64,000 nucleotides of DNA from Dryocosmus kuriphilus (Eukaryota > Arthropoda > Insecta > Hymenoptera > Cynipidae): positions 94,308,385 through 94,372,384 of the forward strand of contig CM076196.1 of NCBI GenBank assembly GCA_038277395.1, written 5' to 3'. Both the position numbers and the translations under genes were made by a program. This document shows positions 57,364 to 64,000 of the stretch, in pieces (position 1 is the first letter of the stretch; each line of letters begins with the position of its first letter). The notes below the pieces were generated by a model that was given only the letters and a program-made list of their open reading frames with translations, ran no database searches and was not told the DNA's origin.

Positions 57364-58545
57364 CGAGGTCTGTCCGAAATGTATCAGGAATATTCGTTCC
57401 TAAGAATCCCCGCGCCAGAAAGTTCGAGCGCTTTCTACCGGTACCATTGTAAACTGCAACTCTTCAGGACGGCGGATTTCTTTGTTGCTCAAAATGACTG
57501 AAAGAGTTGAACAGCGAATTTGTATCAACTTTTGCTTTAAACTTGAAAAGACTTGTGCGGAAACGGTTGAAATTATCCAAAAGGCCTTTGGAGATGACTG
57601 TATTAGTAAAAGACAGATATATGAGTGGTACAAGCGGTATAAAGGTGGCCGCCAATCCGTTGAGAGTGATTCGCGCCGCGACCGTCCTTCAAACAAAACA
57701 ACACCGGAAAATATCGAGCGTGTGCGACTTGCGAATAAAGATGATCGCCGGCTGACTATGTCCGAACTAGAATATGATTCAAAAATTTCTCACAGAAGAA
57801 CAGAAAAAGCTTCGCTTTGAATTCGCTCAGGACAACTTGGAAATAGCTTCTAATGATGAAAATATACTCAAAAAGATTATTACTGGTGATAAATCGTGAA
57901 TTTATGGGTATAGTCCCGAAGCAAAACAACAGGTTTCACAGTGAAAGCTTCCATCCGAGCCACGGCCAAAAGAAGCACGTCAAAGTCGGAGCAATGTCAA
58001 GACAATGTTGATTGTTTTTTTTTCGATTATGAAGGCCTTTTGCACCACGAATACGCTCCAACAGGTTAGACAATCAATAGGGAATTTGATCGTGAAGCTC
58101 TGAAAAGATTGCGTTAAGAATTAGAAGAAAACGGCCTCAGCTTCGGTCAAGCGGTGACTGGCTTCTTCGCCACGATAATGCGCCCGTGCATTCATGGAAC
58201 CTTTTACAGCAATATTTGACAAAGCACAAAGTCGTACAGCTTCGGCAGCCTCCGTACGGTCCCGAAATAGCTCCCTATGACTTTTGGCTATTTCCAGAAT
58301 TGAAAACTCCACTCAAAGTACAACGGTTTGATGACATAGAGACAATTCAAGCAAATGCGACGAGTGCACTAAAGGCTATTTCGAAAACAGACTTCCAAGA
58401 ATGATTAAGAAAGTGAAAAAACCACTGGGAGCGGGTCGTTCATTCGAATGGGGACTACTTTCAAGGATGTCACTCGCCGGATGACGAAGAATAACACCAG
58501 CGTGGAGGTATGAAGGTATTCCGTATACATTTCGGAAAGACATCG
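57364..58545 (+). mobile_element. mariner (DD34D), second family
   Basis: Left terminus CGAGGTCTGTCCGAAATGTA and, inward from the right, CGATGTCTTTCCGAAATGTA, each flanked by TA (57362-57363 and 58546-58547). Length is 1.18 kb. The terminal repeats differ from those of the three copies in the left part of the window, so this is a separate family. Confidence 0.9.
57482..58404 (+). pseudogene. mariner transposase (second family), broken
   Basis: The N-terminal helix-turn-helix ORF at 57482-57820 reads QRICINFCFKLEKTCAET, then SKRQIYEWYKRYKGGR. The middle part, 57820-58180, is out of frame. The catalytic C-terminal part, 58165-58404, has the second Asp in RHDNAPVHSW and the third in GPEIAPYDFWLFP, 34 residues apart; the usual SPD is GPE here. 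At least three frame changes and a TGA disable it. Confidence 0.88.
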
Positions 58546-58599
58546 TAATTCAATTTCTTTTCTAAATGTTGAAGTTACAGCCGTAGAGAAAGCGCTACA

Positions 58600-59125
58600 T
58601 TAGTTATACTATGACAGTTCGGGGGCAGCACTACCAGCTTCGGGCTGCCGTCGATAGATGGCGCCAATAAATGCCGACAGTCGGTAACTCGGTCGGTAAG
58701 ACAGGGAAACGTCGTGTAATCTTGACTCGTTTGATAAGGATGGTCTATAGCATACCGACCGAGTGTGTTGTCTAAGTTCGGGTAGGTGGCGCGGCGTCCC
58801 GTCATCGGGTTCCCCAGCACATATTCAGAGGCACGCAGGCGTGGGATGCCCCGCGCTCCCTGGCCCTGTAGGGCATAGTGGGGACTTGGCTTTGTAAGCC
58901 CACGTCCAGAAGCGCGCATTTCAGTTTGCAGTGTGGCGAATGAACAAAAGTGTATAAAGAAGAAGACGGAAAAGTGACAATGGTTGAAAACAAGAGTGTT
59001 AATTAAAAAAAAGGAAGTTGTGACTTGTGCAGTGAATAGTGTTCTTCGCTCAGTGATTAGTGTTCTTCGTGCAGTGAAAAGTGTTCTTTATGTGCTAATA
59101 GTTTGACTTTATTTTGTGTCCTTAG
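58600..59125 (+). promoter_or_regulatory. GC-rich putative promoter/leader of the downstream spliced gene
   Basis: 58620-58920 is distinctly GC-richer than its surroundings. TTTCAGTTTG at 58919 fits an insect initiator, and TATAAAG at 58953 lies downstream of it. 59030-59098 holds three tandem units of 21-22 bp built on CAGTGANNAGTGTTCTT. It leads directly into an exon with good splice borders at 59126. It could instead be a solo LTR or a terminal region of a virus-like element. Confidence 0.3.
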
Positions 59126-60501
59126 GTTCCCAAGAAGTCCGAAGAGCATGGAGAGACTGACAGGGTCTCCACTGAAGTAAATTCGACACAAATTCATGTG
59201 GATATACCGTGACCACAAAACTTTGACGTGAATCAGGAGCCCCTGTGGTAAGTTATTTAAAACTAATTTTTCTTTTTAAATTAAACTTTTCTTCTCAAAG
59301 AATATTGTGCATTTTATAATAGGTATCAGTGGTTGTACGCTATGGACGGAGGATATTCCCGCCACAGCCACAACCGCAACCACCTCACCCCTTATCATCT
59401 TCATCTAAAAAGAGAGAAAAAGAGACGGCTAAGCTACGTGATTCCTCGACATCATCAGTATCGTCGTCGTCATCATTGCCATCAACAAAGTCGCATGCAT
59501 GTTCATCGCCACCGTTGGCATCGACAATACCACTACCAATAGATCCTCCATATCACTCTGCAGTACAGAAACGTTCTGTGTCTCCACTTTCCTCCTCATC
59601 TCTTTACGCGGAGCGTAATCTGAAATTTTCGCATGGAACATTTTCGTATACAAATCTTTCCTCTCTATCGTCACCTCCTAAGCAGTTAGCTTTAGTATCA
59701 CACCATTCAACTTTACATACAAAAGAAGATTATCTGACGTTAGTAGTGATGATGAAGTAACTGCTCGAAATCGTCCTTCATTAATTTCTACTAAGCCGAA
59801 TAAACCCAGCGCGAAACGAAGCATTGAAATCATTGAAGCTTTGCCGTTGACTAATATCTCACGCAAACAAATGCAGCCAATGAAACTTGATAAAGTTTAC
59901 AACGAGAAATCTACAAATAAAGGTGCGTTCATGAATTCTGAAAAGTAATTTGAAACAACTATGGTCCTTTACAAATAATTTTTAAAAAGCTTCACATAAA
60001 GTTTCGTTACTGAAATTGTAGTACGTGGATAAATAACATGTTTAATACCCACTATGGGAAAAATGTAATCGTTTGTAATTATCACTAAATAAAAGAGGGA
60101 GAGAGAAAAAAAATAAAGCCTTTTATACCATTTTATGTTAGCTTGTACCTGCGCTTGCGTCAGAGAAAGAAATGATACACATGGGTGCTGCTGTAAATCA
60201 GCTCATGAAAATGATCCTCGTTTTCAACTGAAAACAATTGATCTTCCTCGACCTCAATTTGAAATCAAGAGGCGAATGAAAGAACAGATTTTACAGGTGA
60301 AAGAATGATATATTGCAATTTATTTTTTCTTTTAAAACATAGCTGAATGCATACTATTTCTAACTTATCATTCTTATACAGATTCCAGCAGACACAGCAT
60401 ACGATCCTCTACAATCGGGTTATATGGAAACGATACAGATTGATATGTTACAGGATTTCGAGAATAAAGATTCTGTTTCCCAACGTTGCTTCGGTGTATA
60501 A
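59126..60501 (+). CDS. unrecognised four-exon gene with Cys-rich exon
   Basis: Exons with canonical borders: 59126-59247 (acceptor CCTTAG, donor GTAAGT), 59323-59932 (acceptor ATAATAG, donor GTGCGT), 60142-60296 (acceptor GTTAG, donor GTGAAA), 60382-60501 (acceptor ATACAG, stop TAA 60499-60501). The last three join in frame. Exon 2 encodes a Ser/Pro/Lys-rich low-complexity part (KKREKETAKLRDSSTSSV) and then RRLSDVSSDDEV. A frame change near 59720 separates the halves, so either the gene is damaged or my exon model is wrong there. Exon 3 begins ACTCACVRERNDTHGCCCK, a Cys cluster, then RPQFEIKRRMKEQILQ. Exon 4 is acidic. Exon 1 has an internal TGA and is probably untranslated. AATAAA lies at 60594. 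It converges on the minus-strand capsid-like cluster. Function unknown. Confidence 0.5.
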
Positions 60502-60769
60502 CGTGTTGCGTGATTCCAGGTTTATAAGAATATAGGAACTTCTATCCAGCAGTGCTTTTTTTTTTCTTTTTTTATTAATGTAAATTAATCTGAAATAAAT
60601 ACGCAATTTTGTTTCTTCATTAGTGCTAATATTTATTCACAAACTCTTTTTATAATAAAGAATTGATATTAGAAATTGTGAAACAGAAAATTCTTTATTA
60701 ACGTTCGATGATAGCATCATATGATTATATATATTCAAATTTATAACGTGAATGAAATCCTCCAAAGTA

Positions 60770-61030
60770 GTTCAAGTATAGTTTTCTTATCTTAGATGCT
60801 TCTTCCAACTCCTCAAATGTGTTTATGTTGTACATGTTTTCCAAAACATGCTTAATACTTTAAAGTATAAAAAATGTAAATTGATTATCCAATTCAACCA
60901 CAATTCTTAACCCAAATCTTTTACGAACTTTTCGAACCTAGGATACCACGTACATTCTTTCTTCAGTAAGTTCTTGCAGATAAATTTTTGATTGAACTCT
61001 ATCCTCTTGTAGATGCATCTTTCTTCATAA
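60770..61030 (-). pseudogene. degenerate tandem copy of the small ORF at 61329-61568
   Basis: The minus strand near 60955-60870 reads VRKVRKRFGLRIVVELDNQF preceded by YVVS and a stop. This parallels IRKVRTKYGNRIVVELDDQF of 61329-61568. Both are followed by a shared CCTCCAAAGTAG block (60760 and 61275), so the duplication spans roughly 510-540 bp. Several stops make this copy dead. Confidence 0.7.
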
Positions 61031-61328
61031 TTTGTTTCCCGAAGGTCTGAGCTGCTCTTCGTTGGCTGGTGAAACGATATTACCAGGAACTCTCTGTTTC
61101 TTTTATATTAACCTTATTCTATTTACTACTAATACGCATATATTAGAGAGGTTTTAAATATATCCTTTAAGTATGTACAAAAGCTGACATTTATTTTTAA
61201 ACAAATATTGTCACAGATACATTTTTTCAGGAAGATATTTTAGTGTCCATATTTAATTCAAAATGATTGTAAGGTCCTCCAAAGTAGCGAAAGTAAAGTT
61301 TTTTTCCCCTAATTGGTTCCTCCATCTT

Positions 61329-61568
61329 TTAGAACTTATTGACCTCTGATATATCCTCCGGTTCTTCCTCGAAGGCTTTCATGATTCTATCGGGCGAGAA
61401 TATAGAAAACTGATCGTCCAATTCAACGACAATCCTATTACCATACTTTGTTCGGACTTTGCGAATCTTGGACACAGCGTACTTCTTCTTCAGAGACAGT
61501 TCCGATACTTTTTTTGTAGGTAGGACCCCATCCATTTGGCCAAGTGCGTTAATCTGTTTAAGATCCAT
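61329..61568 (-). CDS. small basic protein of the capsid-like cluster
   Basis: 79 codons, ATG 61568 (MDLKQINALGQMDGVLPTKK). The core is KYAVSKIRKVRTKYGNRIVV followed by ELDDQFSIF, with an acidic tail. The pattern Y-x-V-x-x-x-R-x-V-x-TKYG-x-R-VVV-x-LD-x-x-F is one I associate with small ORFs that accompany double-jelly-roll genes in insect genomes. It may be an OB-like nucleic-acid-binding protein, but that is inference. It is intact, on the same strand as the capsid-like genes, and about 600 bp downstream of them. Confidence 0.55.
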   Translation of the reverse strand: MDLKQINALGQMDGVLPTKKVSELSLKKKYAVSKIRKVRTKYGNRIVVELDDQFSIFSPDRIMKAFEEEPEDISEVNKF

Positions 61569-61726
61569 CTTTTTTGAAGATTTATTTCACTTTTTCACAA
61601 GACTTTTATATAACTTACACTTGATTGAACAACTGAATGAAATCAGCGCAAACTAATATTGCTTTCACTTTACTGTAGTTTTTTTAATGAGACCACCGCA
61701 ATCTTTCGCTGCTTTTACGGTCCGCT

Positions 61727-61860
61727 ATCCCCACTCCTCAGACATACTCCACTCATTGTACATGCTCACAAATTTTCTAGAAGCTTCAAGAAAATCAGGC
61801 TGTTGAGTTACTGTAGTGACATTCAATATAAGTAATGGTTGTAAAATTAAATTGTTAATA
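61727..61860 (-). pseudogene. short ORF tail in the capsid-like cluster
   Basis: An open stretch ends QPDFLEASRKFVSMYNEWS, then MSEEWG and a stop at 61727. No upstream start is visible. It looks like the C terminus of a larger lost protein. Not recognised with confidence. Confidence 0.3.
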
Positions 61861-62153
61861 ACATTATTATTGACTTTGTGGTACCATCTATCAATAATAT
61901 TTTAGTTTGAAAGTAATCAACACTTTTTATTACCTTTAATTATTTAGCATATCTAATGCTTAACTAGTGGATGGGTTTAAAGTTAATGAAAACTTTTATT
62001 ACCTTTAGTTATTTTTTATTCAAGAAAAAGACTTAAGCTACTACAGGAATTCACACGTATTATAATAATCTTTAAGCGTTATATTTTTTTCCAAACAACT
62101 ATCTGTAGTATCTACAACTTTAGTCACATGATCAGATGATGATAACATGTTGT

Positions 62154-62537
62154 TCAAACTGCGTTATTTAATTTCTTTAACGAAGGACAGCCCATATCTT
62201 CCAAATTGCATACATTTAATCCAAACTCGTCAGACTGTTTCTTTTTTTCAAGCCCTTTTACGTAGATAGCACAAGCATCAAGTAGTACATCTTGAAGTAT
62301 AGGTCTCACTTCCTTGTAGGGTATGTCACCATAAGTCCAACCAATTTCCTGATAATTACGCGTCAACACCAAATTTTCACTCTTGAATCGGGCAGGTAGA
62401 TAGTTCCAATAGCAAGGAGGTTCAAAGAGGTAGACTAGAGGTAGAGCATCTTCCTGGAGAGGGACTATGGCCAACTCCTTGAAGACAAACTGGTTATTGG
62501 GCTTCTTGAGACCTTGAATTCTCGTTGCAGAAATCAT
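62154..62537 (-). CDS. conserved companion protein of the capsid-like gene
   Basis: 127 codons from ATG 62537. It reads ATRIQGLKKPNNQFVFKELA, then FEPPCYWNYLPARFKSENL, WTYGDIPYKEV and a C-terminal LEDMGCPSLKKL. The ARIQGF-like opening and PPC-W block recur in insect repeat-associated proteins located next to double-jelly-roll genes. The ORF is intact and starts about 70 bp after the end of the capsid-like frame, as in an operon-like polycistron or neighbouring transcripts. Role unknown. A spacer rich in Gly/Ser codons links the two frames. Confidence 0.55.
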   Translation of the reverse strand: MISATRIQGLKKPNNQFVFKELAIVPLQEDALPLVYLFEPPCYWNYLPARFKSENLVLTRNYQEIGWTYGDIPYKEVRPILQDVLLDACAIYVKGLEKKKQSDEFGLNVCNLEDMGCPSLKKLNNAV

Positions 62538-62607
62538 CTCTTTTATACCTTTATCCCAACCACCATCACCGCCACTACTGACATTACCCCCACCAGAATT
62601 ATCATCT

Positions 62608-63847
62608 TAAATCAACTTCTTCACGCTACCAATGTGAGGTTGATATTGAATGAGAGGGTAGTGTATGATGAGACAGTAGGCTGAAGCTTCGGCGGCAAAA
62701 ATTGTCTCCAGATTCAAATTTTAAACGAACATCCACTGAGGACTGTTGTTTGAGAAACTCATTTTGTTTTGAACAATCTATGACAATCAGACGAGCGTGT
62801 TCTTTAAAATCGTTCTTTTTCGACATTGGTTCAGGCCCTTTGTTATAGTAGGCTGCCTGAAAGTTTGCATACATTTCATACAGTAGCGCAAACTGATTGT
62901 GATTAATGTTCAGATTCAGATTGTCCTACGGATAGTACTGTGAATTCAGGAACACCTTGACATTGGTTATACTGCAACGGCCGAAGCGATTAGCATATCT
63001 TGCTCGCCTATCCTTTTTGCCTCTCTGGAAACCCAGGATAACGTGACGTGGTTTCTCCAACTGAGTTGACGTTTTCACAGTCCATATGTGTCTTGAGGTT
63101 ATGGAGAGCAGGGGGTTTTCATACAATTCTCATGAGCGAAAATTCATAGTGATTAGAGGGTCTCTTTAAATAAAGTTCAGCAACTGTATCTTCTGCTGAT
63201 CTGAAGCTATCACATACGGTATCATCCACTCCGCTTTCTGAAACGAGATTCTAAATTCTTCTTCGTTTTCAGGATCTTGTCGTTGTTGAATGATGGTTCA
63301 TGTGACTGCGTGATCTTGTCAGGATAAGTTCATGCTTTGCATTCACAACGATTTTTTGATAGTCCTCAGCGAATCCTAGGATCATACCTAGCGGTATGGT
63401 AACATCAAAGTATCCCTCCTCATTGGTAAGATGACATATTCCTTCAGGGATGCCGAGGCATCCTGCATTCTCCATAAGATAACTTTGTCCAGGAGTGAGA
63501 GAGACGTAGCCTTTTATGGTGCTCGTGAGAGCGACATTTTTGCAAAGATCAATCTGAATACCATTGAGTTCATAGCGAACTTCGTCAAACAGAAAGCAGA
63601 TTGCATTGCTCACGAACGTTGTACCAGTAACATTTCTGACTACATTATCATCCCTTGCCAGTCTTCCGTACACGTGCAGTGAATACGTATTGGGCAGTAT
63701 ACACAAATCTTGATGCTGAACAGTGATTCGAATTTCATCACCGTTGTTGAATGATGATGAGGCACAAAGTTGATGTGCATGATTCTCATAGTGGGATATG
63801 GACTCATCAAATATCACTGGTGTTTGAATGTTTAATATTTCTTCCAT
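62608..63847 (-). pseudogene. double-jelly-roll capsid-like protein, broken
   Basis: It starts at ATG 63847 (MEEILNIQTPVIFDES). The first part, to 63269, is open and carries CILPNTYSLHVYGRLA, FLFDEVRYELNGIQIDLCKN and IPLGMILGFAEDYQKIVV. The wording matches insect proteins assigned a double-jelly-roll-like fold, the fold of Polinton, virophage and adenovirus major capsid proteins. A frameshift near 63285 moves the rest to another frame. In-frame stops then occur near 63168, 63133 and 62932, and a further shift occurs near 62695. The remaining blocks (63126-62926, 62874-62700) are in the expected order and end near 62608. Total span fits a protein of about 410 residues. It is an endogenous, non-functional copy. 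Confidence 0.65.
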
Positions 63848-63895
63848 TTTCTTTGTTGCAAGAGCTGGAGATGACAAATATCCTCAATGGCCTTC

Positions 63896-64000
63896 TCAAT
63901 TTCTTTCCTTGACCTTGAGGCCTAGTTCTGTCAGAAGGAGCACGTTCTGTGGTGTTAGCGCCTTGCGTGCTGGTTGAGGACTGACCTTTGTCTGGCACGT
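63896..64000 (-). CDS. 3' end of an ORF upstream of the capsid-like gene (partial)
   Basis: Cut by the window edge. The frame ends KALTPQNVLLLTELGLKVKE followed by RN and TGA (63896-63898), about 50 bp before the capsid-like ATG. It is Leu/Lys-rich. It would be the upstream neighbour in the cluster. Identity unknown. Confidence 0.35.
   Translation of the reverse strand, partial: TCQTKVSPQPARKALTPQNVLLLTELGLKVKERN

Noticed and set aside
58575..58919. 114-codon minus-strand ORF in the GC-rich block
   Set aside because: Long open frames are expected by chance in GC-rich DNA. It runs against the probable promoter direction and has no motif.
59333..59542. His/Arg-rich ORF in exon 2 of the unknown gene
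   Set aside because: This alternative frame of a Ser/Pro-rich segment stops early and does not join the downstream exons.

Overview
This window is AT-rich eukaryotic nuclear DNA, almost certainly from an insect. The evidence is spliced genes, tRNA-derived SINEs, mariner, hAT, CACTA-like, Penelope, R1/R2-type, Ty3/Gypsy and Polinton-style remnants, and one arthropod-type host gene (DUF4773-like secreted protein). Hymenoptera is my guess from the transposon mix, but nothing in the sequence proves the order. There are no bacterial operons, CRISPR arrays or rRNA genes. The window begins inside a mariner copy and ends inside a virus-like gene cluster.

Layout, left half. 1-5.2 kb: mariner copy 1 and scattered R1-type LINE remnants. 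5.48-7.73 kb: a 2.25-kb foldback element with an 8-bp target duplication (hAT-type). 8.46-9.65 kb: mariner copy 2. 9.90-10.24 kb: a TA-flanked MITE. 10.26-20.06 kb: a minus-strand DUF4773-like gene of at least two exons, whose 9.15-kb intron holds mariner copy 3, a dimeric SINE insertion, a foldback array of about 150-bp units, a SWIM-finger remnant and a 38-base G tract. 22.7-23.2 kb: a foldback MITE. 23.9-28.8 kb: two fragments of an R2-like LINE (one split by about 1.8 kb of repeats). 28.8-29.36 kb: the tail of an envelope-bearing LTR element with its polypurine tract.

Layout, right half. 29.89-34.72 kb: a DNA transposon with about 680-bp terminal inverted repeats and a decayed multi-exon transposase. 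34.79-42.89 kb: a structurally complete but decayed minus-strand Ty3/Gypsy element (two LTRs, PBS, PPT, 4-bp duplication ATAC). 43.0-45.8 kb: tandem repeats. 45.85-48.07 kb: a DD41D (rosa-like) mariner, the best preserved transposon here. 49.66-55.30 kb: a CACTA-like transposon carrying a second intron-containing gene and split by a hAT copy. 55.3-57.36 kb: a Penelope-like retroelement with a hammerhead-ribozyme core. 57.36-58.55 kb: a different mariner.

The most interesting part is 58.6-64.0 kb. A plus-strand, four-exon, unrecognised gene with a Cys-rich exon converges on a minus-strand cluster. That cluster has the end of an upstream ORF, a broken double-jelly-roll capsid-like gene, a conserved companion ORF, and a small ORF present in two tandem copies. 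It looks like an endogenised capsid-encoding (Polinton/PLV-type) element.

There is essentially one recognisable host gene (DUF4773-like), one possible host or element gene (59.1-60.5 kb), and layers of nested mobile DNA.
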